Positions 11,749 to 25,050 of a stretch of DNA of 64,000 nucleotides are shown here, piece by piece. The notes under the pieces were generated by a model. It made no database searches. It had not been told where the DNA came from and saw only the letters and a list, made by a program, of their open reading frames with translations. The stretch lies in NCBI GenBank assembly GCA_051294375.1, contig CM119270.1:8295213-8359212 (forward strand). Reading direction: 5' to 3'. The translations under genes and the position numbers were made by a program. Source of the stretch: Paraspadella gotoi (taxonomy: Eukaryota > Chaetognatha). Positions within the stretch are counted from its first letter, which is position 1; each line of letters begins with the position of its first letter.

Positions 11749-12185
11749 TTACTTTTGTGTCCAGATTTTGCTCGATAGGCAAGCTTTTTTTTAATGATAA
11801 CATAGACCTCTCGACGAAAATAATAATGACAAGTTAAAGCGACTGAGTCAATCAATTTTTGTTAACTTTCTGAGTCTAACTAGACCGAGAAGCTAAACTC
11901 GGATTTTCAAAAAACCTTGCAGATATGATCACACTGACATATAATGCTAATTCGAACCTCGACTGACGAGTACTGTATGCTCAAAAGGTTAGTACACTGG
12001 ACCAGCTAACTCGAATATGCAAATGAGATTAACGAGTCACGAGAAACTCCGGTATGAAAGAAAAATGTATTTTAATTATTAAATAATACTCGCTTTTCTA
12101 TTAAAATACTTTAAACAATAATAACAACTCATTTTAATATTTGTTGGTTATGAGTATGTGAAGTATCTGCCGTATTTCTCTATCA
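10990..12185. other. Spacer, no gene seen
   Basis: Holds a cryptic GAC/AAC triplet tract (about 11237-11330) that encodes an acidic run in one + frame only because of the repeat, and a CT microsatellite (about 11691-11746). Nothing else stands out. Confidence 0.5.
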
Positions 12186-12189
12186 TTAT

Positions 12190-13150
12190 CATTCTTTAAA
12201 ACCACAATTACATGCGGTGAAGAGGAAATTGCTACAGTCCACTAAGATTGACTCGTCGGGACTAAAGCCAAGTCCGCTTTGAAGAAGAGTTTTTCTAAAC
12301 ATATCGGTGGCATTTTGGGAGAGGGTATAGTGTCGGGTCGCCGTGAAGTTGTCGATATCTTTCTCGTCCGCCGCACTAGCGCGAATCAAAATTCGTCTTA
12401 CAAACGAACGACGAAGTCCACAAAAGACGAATAAAGGGGAGTCCCGCTGAAGACGGCTTTCAGTTTCTCGACGACAATATTGCTGGCGCGCTTACATCTT
12501 CCCGTTTCTATTCGTCGCCGCAGATGGCACAAAAGATGGCGTTGAAGTCGAAGGAAGGCTTCGCGAAGTTCGGTGGCAGCCAAAAAACGCAAAGACGAAG
12601 AAGTAAAACAAGTCGAAACAGGACTTCAATCTCACTGCCAATATTCGAGAAGGAGCGGCGATGCACAATCCGTCATTTCCAAAATATGTTCGACGGCATC
12701 GTCGCTAGTCCGAGGATCCCTAATCGCAATGAAAGCAGTCCCGAAGGCTCCGCCGGATCCTTACGTCCGTCAAAAGGTTTGCAAGAACCTTCGATGTTGG
12801 AAACGTCCATTCATTCGGCTCCTAGAGACCGACGCTGGCAGACCTTTTCCTGGCGGAATCCGCAAACTCCGCCGAGGCGTAGAGAGTTTTCAACGAAGCA
12901 CTTGGTATTTTTTACATAAAACTAGTGGATGCCATGATTCGAAATTCATCGCGGAAGTTAGGATGCTCTCATTGCATTTAAATTGTATGGGAATGAACCA
13001 TCTGCGGCCAAAGGATCGCCGAGCTCCGTAAGATTTCATCAAATGTCCTGTCATCGTATCGAGGTCGACTACGAGCTGCTCAGACGCAAGATTCGGCGAC
13101 ATTTCGACGACAATTTTTTCGCCGACGCCATCGACGAGGTTGGATAGTGA
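12190..13150 (+). pseudogene. Coding-like but broken stretch, unassigned
   Basis: The base composition is GC-richer than the flanks. Protein-like runs appear in several + frames without a single continuous frame: LADLFLAESANSAEA then RVFNEALGIFYIKLVDAMI near 12835-12940 (with a stop between), and VDYELLRRKIRRHFDDNFF near 13060-13125. This pattern fits a decayed gene or a processed pseudogene with several indels. I do not recognise a family. The alternative is chance openness in a GC-rich region. Confidence 0.25.
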
Positions 13151-13365
13151 AGGATAGTGAAGCTTACTTCCATCGAGATTTCTCTCTGGATCGCAGCCAG
13201 ATCCATTACAAATTTGACGCCGGAGATTCATAAAAAAAATTTAAAAATTTCATATTTTTACTTTAAATAAAAATTCGAGTTGCCATTGCTGAAAACGAAA
13301 ATTAAACCTTCGTTATTCTAAACTCAAACAAATATATAGAATCGTAATATTAATAATATTATATT

Positions 13366-13558
13366 ATGAAATTGGTACAACCAATATAAAAATTATCCAT
13401 TCATTTAATAAATAAGCTATCTTGCCCCTGACTTTGGACATGCTTTGGTGGTTTAAGGCCTCCATCACTCTTACAAGATAATGACATAGCAGGTCCCTGC
13501 AAGCTTTCAATCAAGACTCTCTCACAGTCTCGTTTATTCACTCCCAGAGTACCTGGCT
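13366..13558 (-). repeat. Short interspersed repeat, family C
   Basis: One of five copies of an about 195-bp unit in this window (others at 34522, 51137, 57657 and 62483). In this orientation it starts ATGAAATTGGTACAACCAAT and ends GAGTACCTGGCT. Conserved core: TGGTGGTTTAAGGCCTCC and CTTACAAGATAATGACAT. No coding capacity, and no A/B boxes found. Confidence 0.9.
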
Positions 13559-13559
13559 A

Positions 13560-14415
13560 TTATATTATATTATATTATAATGAGTAAAATTCGAGATCAA
13601 ATTTTTAAAAAAATTCGTCGCGACTTATCCCGCATGATAAACTAATATCGAAGGTTCATATTACTTGGAAATTCACCTCTGTAATACGAAATTCTCCAAG
13701 TTCATATGTCTTGCCTTGTCTGCAATATCTATATCAGACAATAATATTCATAATAATCACTATAAAACACGGACTGTTCCAATTAATCACAGAATAAATA
13801 TGGAAGAAATACGGAAGATGAAAACAAATCCCGAATGATCGCGATAGAGAAACGAGACGAAAGTCAATATCTCTCTTATCTTTTGGTCGTCTGGACTTTA
13901 CATTATATTAAACAAAACCTATTGAAATGTTAAAGAATATGAGTATGTAAATATTAAATTACAAACAAATATTAAGCTGAATTATGAGGTATTAAGAAAA
14001 CTTGTAAAGTTTAGATGATATATTTACCAAAAGAAAAATCGATTAAGTTCATTTCGATAAAACAGATTTCAAAAACGCCTTTAATTACAATTTATATTAT
14101 AATTATATTTAAATTATAAAAGTTTTTTTAATAGAAAAAATTTTTTATCTGAAATAGAAAATTAGTTTTTGTTAACAACAGTTGAAAAAATCCACTGAAA
14201 AAATCATACAAAAGAACAGTTTGTAGATCGCGAAGACTCCTATTTAGAAAATTAGCATATTTTGTGTACTAACCTTTACGCTTAATTTCAGTCAATTTTG
14301 CCTATCTATAAAAACTTTTTATTGCTTTGTGAATAATCATGCCAGGTTTTTTGATTTAACTCGATGTACTTCCATAGTTAGATTTTGGGTCTAGTCTAAC
14401 CCTTTCTTTTCTTAT
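13560..14415. other. AT-rich spacer, nothing seen
   Basis: Short TATTA repeats (13559-13580) and AT-rich sequence without coding signal. Confidence 0.5.
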
Positions 14416-14419
14416 TCAT

Positions 14420-14670
14420 TTCCAGCGCACTCCGCAGGGCGCCGCGTCCCAGCCGCGATTCACATCTGAGTCCCGTCATCGTCGTCCGACGCGGCAGACG
14501 CGGCAGCTGCGCCTCCGTTCACTGGTTTTCATTGGCGGAAGCTCCCGAGATTTGCGAATTATGGCCATTAGGCGTTCGTTCGAGTAGCCATTGGTATATA
14601 AAGGAAGAAACAATTGACCAATAGTAACGCCCAATATGATTATGGACGTTGGCTTTGAACCAATAAGATG
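14420..14670 (+). promoter_or_regulatory. Probable SoxC promoter: TATA and CCAAT boxes
   Basis: TATATAAA lies at 14595-14602. CCAAT boxes lie at 14587-14594 (inverted), 14617-14621 and 14658-14662. A GC- and CpG-richer stretch (14430-14560) lies upstream. If this is the core promoter, transcription would start near 14625-14635 and give SoxC a 5' UTR of about 960 bases, with no splice needed to reach the ATG at 15589. The GC-rich part could also be the last exon of an unseen upstream gene, since a good 3' splice site (TTCATTTCCAG) precedes it at 14426. Confidence 0.45.
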
Positions 14671-15588
14671 CGAGAAGGTGGAGCTCATTTTACCCTCAAC
14701 CAACCAGGTGATTCTCTCCGAATCGTCTGTGTGCGTCGTCCAAGGGAGAGAAAGAAAGATACAAGATAGAAAAAAAAAAAGCAAGATAGAGAGACGAATT
14801 TTAGTTGGCAGAGAGAGAGAGAGCGAGAGAGAGCGAGGATCTCTCTGTGTGTGTTGGACGAAGAAAAAAAATAACGAGAGAAAAAAAAATTATATTGGTA
14901 CGGATAAAATTTTCAAAATGTAATTTTTTTTTCCTTTTGGCGTGATTATGACGACGTATAAAAATCTGATTACGAAGCCAAGTCTTAAAAATAAAAAAAA
15001 TTAAAAGAAGGAAAAAAAAACTAATTCTCGATTATACTTTTTCAAGTCGAAGAGAAAAAAAAACAAAAAACTCGTTTTAGTAAAAAAGTTATCTCGCAAA
15101 AGGAAAAAAAATCATTTTCTTCAATGACGTAATGATGCAGAAACACGAGAAAAGATAAAACGTGATTAAAAAAAAAGTTGGCAAAATCGAAAACTAAATA
15201 AAAAATAATTATTATTGACGTTTGTTAATAAAAGTGTATTTGATGATGCAAACGAATAAAAAAAGATTATCATCGTCATTGTTATTTTTAAACAACACCT
15301 TTTGTTAAAAACGAACAAATCTACGATTTAACTGAGAGTTTCGCAAGGACACTGTTTCCCCCACCACTCCGGTGGGCATCTCAGGACGGACGATCTTTCA
15401 TGACTTATTTCGATCTTGGACGACATTCCTCTCCCATCCCAAGACGGCCTTTCAATTTAAACGGTGGTGCATCCTCATAGCCTTCTTGCTTGACCACTAC
15501 GACGGTTGACGCTCTCGATGGCGTCGCAACCTCACCATCACAACTAAAACAACAACAACAACAACCAAAGCAACCTCTCTAGTCGATC

Positions 15589-16736
15589 ATGAAGATCATC
15601 GTGGTTCCCAATTCCTCTCCCTCCTTTCCTTCCTCCTCCCTCTTCCTCTCCTCTCCCAGTTCCCCTTCTTCCTCTTCCTCCTCCTCCCTCGCCTCCTCTA
15701 ATTCCTCCGTCCTCCCTTCCAACCGCTCGTCCACGACAGACTTCGGCTCCTTCAACGTCGACCCCACTTCCGCCACGCCCTACACGGACGCCACCCAGTG
15801 CAAGAAGCCGGCCAACCACGTCAAGCGGCCCATGAACGCCTTCATGGTGTGGTCGCAGATCGAACGACGCAAGATTGCCGAGACGACGCCGGACATGCAC
15901 AACGCCGAGATATCGAAGCGATTGGGCGCTCGATGGAAGACGCTGTCGGACGAGGAGAGGCAGCCTTTTGTCGAGGAGGCCGAGAGGCTCAGGCTGCTGC
16001 ACTCCAAGGAATATCCCGATTACAAATACCGACCGAGGAAACGGCCCAAAGGGAGCGGTTCTGCTTCGGGCGTCGGCGCCACGGACTCGATTGGCCGAGA
16101 GAAAATCTCGCCTATTCACAAAACCACCTACGTCGGAAAACACAGACATGGCAAAAACAAAACAGCCAGGTGAGCGAAAAAAAGGAGAGAGCAGAGCTCG
16201 GTTGGTTGTGTTAGTTTTTTTTTTTGTTTTTTTTTTTTGGTTAGTTTGCTTTTTTTTTGAGACTTTTCAGTCTGTCGGTCTCTCCAATTTATGTTAAAAA
16301 TGCTCATAACTTGAACACATGACCCAAAAACTAATGTGGCTTACATGGTGACACACTGAATCCCGCCACTAAAAAAAATTGTTATTTGTATACTTATAAA
16401 GATTTTTTAATTTAAAAGTTTTTTGTATTAAAAACTAAAATCATTTTTATATCCTAATTTCATATTGATTGGTTATGATTTGATTTGGCAATGGGCCAAA
16501 AGTTGTCTTGAAAATTGTATTTCATTTTAAAACTTAAATCTTTTTGTTAATTTTTTTAAAAACTTTTTAAACATTTTTTAAAAAATTTTTATAGAAAAAT
16601 ATATAAATATTAATAACTTTTAAAATCTTTTAAAAATAAAAAAATGATATATTTATAAATATTATAATATAAATATAAGCCTAACTTTTATTTAATCAAA
16701 ATAATAAAATCTTAAAATATATGAATTATTATTATA

Positions 16737-16790
<54 letters not shown>

Positions 16791-18417
16791 ATAAAGAAAG
16801 AGCGAGAGAGAAACCAATTGTAAAGTTTCCAACAAAGAATTGAGAAAGGACAGTGTTTAGTATTCAGGACAGATTTTAGATAAGGCCAAATTGATGGAGC
16901 AGAATTATTAGTCAAGACATTTATAATAAAATACAAATAATGTAACATAATGATATATAATAAAATCGTTGTTTGTAACAAATAATTTTTTTCTAGAGGC
17001 GGGTTTCGGTGCGTCACCTTGTAAATTTGGTTAATAAATCACTAAATAAATAATAATGTAAAAAATTTGGTACAACCAAAATTTTTTATGTTTATTTGTT
17101 ATAAGAGATTTTAAATTAGTAATTAATAAACTGACTGATAACTTACCTTTTTCTTCACCCAGCCTCAATCTGGTTTCGGCTCTCAAAAACTGCCCACTGC
17201 CGATGTTGTCGTCGTCTTCGACGACTTCTTCCCGTCACTCCCCCGCTAAAACAACGACGACGGCGAAGACGACGACGATGACGACGACGAAAACCCATCC
17301 CGTTTCTCCGTCGACGAATCCTAGTCAAAAATTTTCGTTCCCGTCATCGACGCTGGCCGTCGTCAAGCAGGAGATCGAGGAAGCCGACTTCTGGCCAGAA
17401 CCAATGGACTACGAACAGCTAATCGACAACAAGGATGGCTTCTTGGAAGCCATGAAAATCGAGGAGAACAACGACAACAGCCCCAACCCCGTTTTCGACG
17501 CCCTACGATTCAACCCGATCAACAACAATAATAATAATAATTTTCTGACTAATTTTAACGTGAAAAACAAGGGGAGCCTCATTGGGAATAACGGCAACAA
17601 CGTCAAATTGAGTCTCAGGGTTGACGGAAGGTTGACGGACTCGCTCAAGCTGAAACGATTTCGCCACCAGTCCTCCTGCTCCTCCTCCTCTTGCTCCTCC
17701 TCTTGCTCCTCTACCTCCTGCTCTTCCCGCTCCTCCTCCTTCTCAGGTACCCCTCATTCCCTGGCTTCCTTCGTCGTGCCGGCGTCGGGCGGCGTTCTTT
17801 CCGCGGTGCCGACTATCGGCGCCGAGGAGACGCTGACGGCTTTGATGACGCCGCCTGAGACGCCCGTATCGGCGCCGTCGACGCTCTTCTCCGTTGATTC
17901 GCTCGGCGCCGTCTCCGCAGCGCCTCAGCAACTCCGATTCGTGGCGCTGGGACCGACTAAGATGCTGCGCCTTCAAGGCGGCGCCGTAAACGTTTCCGGC
18001 GTCGGTGGATTCCGCGCCCTCGACTCGCTGGTCGTCGACGACGGCGCCGCCCCGATTATCGTCACTTCGGCATCGGATCCGCAACCGCGAGAGGAAGTTT
18101 TGTCTCCCGGCGTCGACGCCGGCGTTGACGTCAAAAGCGGCGTCGAAAGTCCGTGGAAAGTGGAAGAGAGCGTCTACGTCGTCCTAAAAGACGACGACGA
18201 TGACGCGGTCCCGATCGTCGACGAACCACTTCCGGTCGTTGACGTCAAATTGGAGTCGGAAACGTCGGTTGCGGCATCCACAGCATGGACGGCATCCGCG
18301 GCTTCGACGGCGCCGCATTTCGACTTTCCCGATTACGAAACGCCGGAGGTCTCGGAACTCATGGGCACGGACTGCTGGCTGGGCGCCGGCCTATTGGGGC
18401 CTTTGACTTCAGTCTGA
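15589..18417 (+). CDS. SoxC: SoxC-group HMG-box transcription factor (Sox4/11/12 type)
   Basis: Exons 15589-16169 and 17163-18417 join in phase 2 (GCCAG|GTGAGC ... CACCCAG|CCTC) to give 611 residues. The N-terminus is Ser/Pro-rich. The HMG box (about residues 77-153) reads [20 protein letters not shown], then [19 protein letters not shown] and [11 protein letters not shown], diagnostic for Sox proteins and closest to group C. The middle holds Thr, Asn and Ser runs encoded by repetitive codons. The last 34 residues include [15 protein letters not shown], the conserved SoxC C-terminal transactivation motif (FxFPDYxTPEVSE in vertebrates). The protein should act in the nucleus as a developmental regulator, binding the DNA minor groove. 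The intron lies just after the HMG box; vertebrate SoxC genes are single-exon. The intron holds a family B repeat and an ATT microsatellite. No Sox partner gene is nearby. Confidence 0.95.
16310..16700 (+). repeat. Family B element copy in the SoxC intron
   Basis: GTGACACAC, then TTTCATATTGATTGGTTATG, then TATTTCATTTTAAAACTTAA and a final ATAAAATCTTAAAATATAT correspond in order to 53280-53665. Diverged, with no coding capacity. Confidence 0.75.
16731..16792 (+). repeat. ATT microsatellite in the SoxC intron
   Basis: Nearly pure (ATT)n of about 60 bp, in the middle of the 993-bp intron. Confidence 0.95.
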
Positions 18418-20692
18418 GGTTGAGCGCGACGACGAAAGCGACGAAAATAATGACGATGACGAATATAACGTTTGAGTCTTATGAAGAGGACGACGGCGTT
18501 AGTTGCCGCTCTTGATGTCGGCTGGTAGGACAAAATTTACTTGTGAGCTGCAACCAACAGCGACGAAAATAATGAATTGGTTAGTGTGTCAAGATTCTTG
18601 TTAACAAAGAGAAGCTAACATAAATGAAAACTTCAAATTAGTCATTCGGAAAATTTAAGAGAAAAAAAAGTTTCCCGTCCCTGATACTGTCGTGAATGTT
18701 TACTATTTTTTTTTTTATATCCCTCTGTATACTATCTTTTTTGGCGTATTCCTTAGAAAACAGTATGGAAAAACTATCTTTTTTGGCGTATTCCTTAGAA
18801 AACAGTATGGAAAAACTCGCTTGAAAACTATTATGATATGGTGCTTACAATATTCCCGTTGGTGGACTTTCTTTAAAAGTAGTAGTAGAAATATAAGAAA
18901 CAATTCACTATTATCTCTCTGACAGACTTAACTCAAATTCAGGGCCGAAAAAAAAAAATAGATAGTGAAGAGAAAGACTATTTGTTTTTTTTTCTTGATC
19001 TATTTTTAAAACTTTCTTAACGAAGTCAGTTGTACGATTGGATGTTTTGTGATTTAGTGTAGTTTCAAAGTTTTGTTTTTTTTTCATTCACTCAACGGTT
19101 TTGAAAACTGTTGAATGATAACATTTCCAGATCTGAACAAATCCGTGGTCCTCAAATCCATTAAACGCTAATTACGTGAATCCACTTTTTTTTTTCTTTA
19201 TCGCGTAGTAGAAACCGTTCCCTGTGCTGATGATATTCAATTTTAACAAACACAAATTCGTTGATTAAATAATCTCGTTCAATGTGGTTTTTTTTTCTCC
19301 GAACAATATGTTTATTATTATTATTAACCAAGCGTGTTTCGGGTATAAATTGTCTTCTGTTCGTTTCGAATCACTTTTTTTCGTCTTTTCTTACGCACCA
19401 GACGAGAAATTTTAGTCTCAACGTGAAATTTGACAGTTCTCTCTTTCTCTCTTCTACTTTCTCTTTTTTCTTTTTCTATCATTTTCCTTCTCTCTCTCTC
19501 AAACTTTAGTCTATATATCACTGTGAAATCCACGAGGTGCGTATGAGTGATGGTAGTTTTCACTTTAAAAAATATACGTGTCCTTACTACCAAATATGGC
19601 ATGCCTGTATTTTTTTTTTAAATTTTATTATTTTTGGTCAGCGGAATTAAGAATATTGATTAAATTTCACGAACAATTCGAACAATGTAATCACAAAAAA
19701 GGAAGAGACAAACCGAATTCTTTTTTTTTTTTCTAGTTTACAAAAGGACAAGAAAGGACACGCAAAAATCACCATTTTTTGTTCGTTTGAATTAATTGGA
19801 AAATTTATTAATTTACTTATACATTTTGAATGACTCTTTGATTTAGTATGATTGGTTTTCACGAGTGAGAAGATACCGAAAACTGCTCCTAAATTCCATT
19901 CTTTATTCTCTGTATCTCGGAATATATTGAAATAAACAAAAACCAAACAAAACAAAAATTTGCAACTCGATTTAAAAAAAAAGCATACACTGTTTTGTTA
20001 CATATCTATATATCTTCTTTACTTGCAACTGATTTAGTGTTACTGCGACAGATTCCTTAAAAAAAACGAAAATGCTAAATACATGAAATTTAAAAACAAA
20101 TTTGTTACTTTTCTTGACACATTCTAATTTTTTTTCACAGTTAAAAAAACAATTGGCATAGAAAGGTGGTTTGACGAGTTACCTATCTATCGATTCGAGA
20201 CAAAAAAAGAAAAACGACATAATTTTCGATTTTTCTCCGCTTATTTATTCACTTGCCCGCCCACCCTCACGAAAATCCCCTTGGGTTTCCTTTGACAAAA
20301 AAGTTGCCTAAATAAATTAAAAATTCTCTACGTCATGCCTCTGAATCGAAGTGGTTAAAAAAAAAAAGTGAAGTCTTTTTGACTAAATTAAAAGAGATGC
20401 AATTCCATGTATATTTGTTTTTAAACTAAATATGTACAATTGTACAAATAACTACTAAATAGATTAAAGTTATTTGTTATGATTCACGCATACATGGAAT
20501 GTCAGTATCACTCCGACTGTGATCGAATCTATGAATATATAATGGAAAAATAGTTATGGAATTTTAAATTTGAAAAATCTCGATTAGACTATTAATAAGT
20601 CGCGTAACACCTTCATTGAAGGCCAAGAAGCAGTTTATGCCAGATATAAAGCTGTCTTCTTGTTTTTTCAGATTCACCGCCCATCCGATTGT

Positions 20693-20736
<44 letters not shown>

Positions 20737-22600
20737 CCGCGGATAAAAAAACGAGGATCGCGAAAAATAATGAACCATGAAGTCTCCTGCGGTTTATCCA
20801 TTCCAATCCAGAGATAAACAAAATCTTTCTCTCTTTCTTCCGTTCTTTTTTTTTTATCTTTTTTTTTCATCGGCTACTTCATTGTCTTTGTTCAGAGTAA
20901 ATTAAAATCGAATTACCATCTAGGAAAAAAGTATATCACAATTTTAGTAAAGGATATTTATTCGATATTTATTTAAAAAAATTAAAATATTTCTGAATTT
21001 ATATTAAAATTTTTTCAGTAGCTTTCTTCTATTTTTTTGTAGGTTAAATCATTTAGAAGTTATAGGCCAAAAAATATCGCTACTTCAAATGAAAAATAAT
21101 CAAAAAAATTATATTTAGTTTTTCACTATTTTTGGTATTTAGTTATTTGTTTTTATTTAAAATACAGTTTTTTTAAATGTTTTTTTAATTTGGTAATGTT
21201 AATGGCATTGTGCTTTTTTTGGTTCAAAAAAGTATTATTATAGTTCTCTGCAAAAAAAAATGCAAAACATTAATATTGGGGTTAAAAAAAATTATGAATG
21301 CAGGCAATAATAAATGGGTATACTAAATATTAAAAATGTTTTACCCATATTTTGTATATTTTTATTGAATAAATAAATTTTTCAACAATTATGTGATATA
21401 CTTTTTTCCTAGATAGTATATTCGATCGAACCGATCAGGGTTTAAGAACGAGCAGAAAGATACGCGTTTGTTTTTCTTTAGCATCGATTTCAGACACGGC
21501 TTCATTCTGATCCAATCGATCAAAAGATTTAAACCTTTTTTTTTTCAAAATTCAACAGCTGCAGCAACGTTTTATGTTTTATGTTTTGCGGTTTGTGATT
21601 TCGTGTTTTGGTGAGGAAATGCGGAAACGCTTGTAAAAGCAAGCAAAAGAACTTAAGAGAAACTTATTCTTGTTTCTTGGAAAGGAGAGATGAATTAGAG
21701 AATACTGGCGTCAAAAGATCGTAACGAGGAAAGGTGAAAAATGTTTGAAGAAAAACAAAAAAAAAGGATTTGTTTCCCACAGAACAGAGACAGTTGGTAT
21801 TAAAGGCTGCTGTTTACGTTATTGGTCTTCCTCTACAATTTATCAGCAACAAGCCACATCGCCCGAGGAGCTAATCCCTCTTTCACGTAAAATCTTATCT
21901 AAAGTTTCACTGAGAATTTCCGGGCAAATTTAAAAGCCATGAATGGTTGCGACGGTTTTAAAGAAAACAAAAAAAAGGGACAATGACAAATCGAGAATGG
22001 GTTTAGTGAATCAGAGAAAGGCAGGGAGAGAGAGAGAGAGAGAGAGAGAGAGTGAGGAAAGAAAAAATAAAACCTTTTCCTTTCAAAGGCTTTGACTTCA
22101 AATTCTTTGTTATAGAAAAAGCTTAGTATTATGAATAGAATAAAAAGCGAGGAGCTGCATTAAATAACTCTCCTCGTCTAGACTTAGCAAACGAGGGGAG
22201 GCTCTTTCCCCCATTTTATTTATTTTATTTTCCTTTTTTTAGTTCTATGACGTCACCAAATGTGTTTTCTACTTTATTCATTTAAAGAATCGGTCCCTGA
22301 GAAAACTGAGGAGGGAAAAAGTAGAAGAGTAGAACCCAGGTTGCAAAATCTGAAAAAGGGAAACACTTATCTGAAAAAGAAAGAAGGATTTTTCCCCAAC
22401 TTTTATATTTAACTAGAATTAAAGCGAAGCGCGCAATTTACTAGAACTTATTTCTCTGTTCCCACTGCGAGTTCCGTACTAAATGACATCATGAATCCAC
22501 AATAATTTGAATAAAAAAATTTCAAAAATAGCCTTTGTATTAATTATTTGAAGATAAAAAAAAATAAGCAAAAGGGGGCAGATATAGTACCAATTTATTA
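18418..22600. other. SoxC 3' flank, probably a long 3' UTR at first
   Basis: No coding signal. A 42-bp unit (CTATCTTTTTTGGCGTATTC...) is tandemly duplicated at 18732-18816. The first clear AATAAA downstream of the stop is at 19931-19936, so the 3' UTR could be about 1.5 kb. CT/GA microsatellites lie at about 20697-20727 and 22028-22052. The rest is AT-rich without features. Confidence 0.4.
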
Positions 22601-22604
22601 TGCT

Positions 22605-22868
22605 CTAAGCTTCTTTTTTTTTATTTTCTGCCTGAACTCTTTCCCAGTTACCAATTTTGGCGGCAGCCGGGCGTAGTTGAGCTGGCGGCGGTGGCGGCGT
22701 CAGGAACGGCGGTGGTTGCGAATGTGGAGGTGGTTGGTGGTGGTGGTGGTTGCATCGGTGGGGCCCGCGTTTTGCCGAGAGATTTAGAGAATTATTTGCG
22801 ATGGCAGGATTGACGGAGGTGGGTGGCGAAAGCGTCAGGTGCCCGCGTGGGCGTTGGCTCAGATCCAT
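22605..22868 (-). CDS. Candidate exon, His/Pro-rich, unassigned
   Basis: A GC-rich island of about 250 bp in AT-rich DNA. The - strand reads MDLSQRPRGHLTLSPP at the start, then a CNHHHHQPPP stretch and FLTPPPPPAQLRPAAAKIGN, with a stop at 22605-22607. A donor-like ATTG|GTAACT lies inside (near 22650), so it may be a first coding exon. An AG near 22890 would allow it to be a terminal exon instead. The composition resembles low-complexity parts of transcription factors. No domain is recognisable. Confidence 0.3.
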   Translation of the reverse strand: MDLSQRPRGHLTLSPPTSVNPAIANNSLNLSAKRGPHRCNHHHHQPPPHSQPPPFLTPPPPPAQLRPAAAKIGNWERVQAENKKKEA

Positions 22869-22889
22869 TACATTCCTTTTTTTTTCTCT

Positions 22890-23373
22890 TAGGAATTAAT
22901 GAAAACCCGATTGTAAGAGTGGAACTGAGTCGTGGCTTTGGTCGAGATACCCAAAGGAAAAATAAGCAAGAGAATGGCAATTATTTTCTACTATCTATTA
23001 GTAGTAGTAGAATAACAGTTGATACAAAAAAAAGAAAAATATTAAATATTAAATATTATTAAAGCAAAAATCAATGACGAAAAGAAAGAAACGAAACTCA
23101 GGTCTCCTTTTTTTTTCGTACAATTTTTCATCTCTATGTATATCACCAGCGGGATGAAAATATATCTGTCGCCGTTGGTGCATTTCCATTTTGCGCGATT
23201 TAAGATTTACGCAATTATGAACAAACTCAATCTACGCCATCCTGCCAAATGACTTTGAGCCGGAATGAAAGATCACTTCATCAAATACATCACCACTTAA
23301 TTAAAACTTCCACAAAGTTTCCTATTCGTTTCGTGAATAGAAAATGTAAAAATGCAAACTCGTTCTTCTTTCA

Positions 23374-23427
<54 letters not shown>

Positions 23428-24987
23428 ATCTCTCTCTCTCTCTCTAATCAATCACTTCATGTGAAAATGTATCTATACTATCTAATCATAAATCCGGTCC
23501 CGCAGTTATTTTCCCCTATTTTTTAAATCTTCATTAAACTCCGTTCTTTCACTTATATTCTTCGATTTGTAGCCGGATCTGCTTCCAGCATATTCCGGCT
23601 CTATAATTCACTTAGTCGGTCCGTCGGTCCGCCCCACCAATCTTGTGATCGAGATAGTTGTTTTGTGATTGAGAGGCGAGACAAAGTGGAAAATTTTTGA
23701 CACAGAATAAATTAATTAATTATAAATTATTAAATATCTGATCAGCTGCTTACCTCTAATGATCGTGGCAGATCCGGCATTGTTTGCTCAAACTTCTTCC
23801 CTTTTTTTTATTTTTCTAAAATAAAAAAAAATTTAATTCGTTGGAAAACGAAGATCGAGCGATGAACTTTCCTTTTTTTCCCAAAGAACCAATCAAAACA
23901 AATTCAGAGAGAAGGTTGCCCTTCGTTGCCCCTCAGTATTCCCGGCAAGTAAACACACGCCCTGGACTTTTTTGTTTTCGAAGAAAAGCGGATAAATCGT
24001 CTGGGTTATCGGGTTATCGGGCTGTTCGCGTTTCACTAGCGGTTCGCTTTCTGAGTAAAAAACTCTCCATGTACTATTTTTTTTTTAATTTTTAGTTATT
24101 ATATTATATTTGTTAATAACATTTTTTCAGGTTTTAAATATAAAAAATAATAATGAAATAGATCGTTTAAAGGCTTTATAAATTATAATCCTAATATTCT
24201 GTTACTTAAAATATTTTATAAAAAGATTTTTAAAAATTAAATTTTTAACCTATTTCTTTAGATTTCTAGAATAAGTTAATTATTTAATTTAAAAATATTT
24301 AATTATAAATTGTATAAAAAATATGTTTATTTGATTTAAAAAACTTTTTAACCAATTAATAGATCAGAGTGTAGCCACTGTTTTTGTTTTTTTTTGTTAC
24401 AAAGTGATTCATGTTCAACTTGGTGATTTGAAAAGGCGACATCAAATCGTTTTGTTGCCTCTGCCTATCGTTCTTCTCTACAGAAATGCTTCTGACGAAG
24501 ACGAAAATAGTGTATATAATAGTAATATAAACGTGCTCAATTTTTTTTGATACCTGTTCATGGCAAAATAAAAAATAGCAAATAGAGCGAGGGAAAGAAT
24601 CAATCACCTCCATTCCATTGATTCTTTTCCTTTTTTTCATTTCTTCTTTTTTCTTTTCTTTTCTTTTCTTTTCATTTCTTTTCTTTTATTTTCATTCTTT
24701 TCTTTTCTTTTTTCCTTTCTTTTCTTTTCTTTTCATTCTTTTCCTTTCTTTTCTTTTAATTCTTTTTATTTCTTTTCTTTTTTTTTTCATCACACAATTT
24801 ACGTAAAAAAATAGACCCCAAAAAATTGACAGATTGCAAGGTTACCATATAACAATAAATATTCAGGAAGGAGCTTGTTGCGTTGAAGAGAAGTGGAAAT
24901 TTGACTGGTGGAATTGTGAAGAATCGCCAGCGGCACTTCATTCAGTTTACATTCTTGCAAGTAAACATCTTAAAGATCAGAACGATA

Positions 24988-25050
<63 letters not shown>

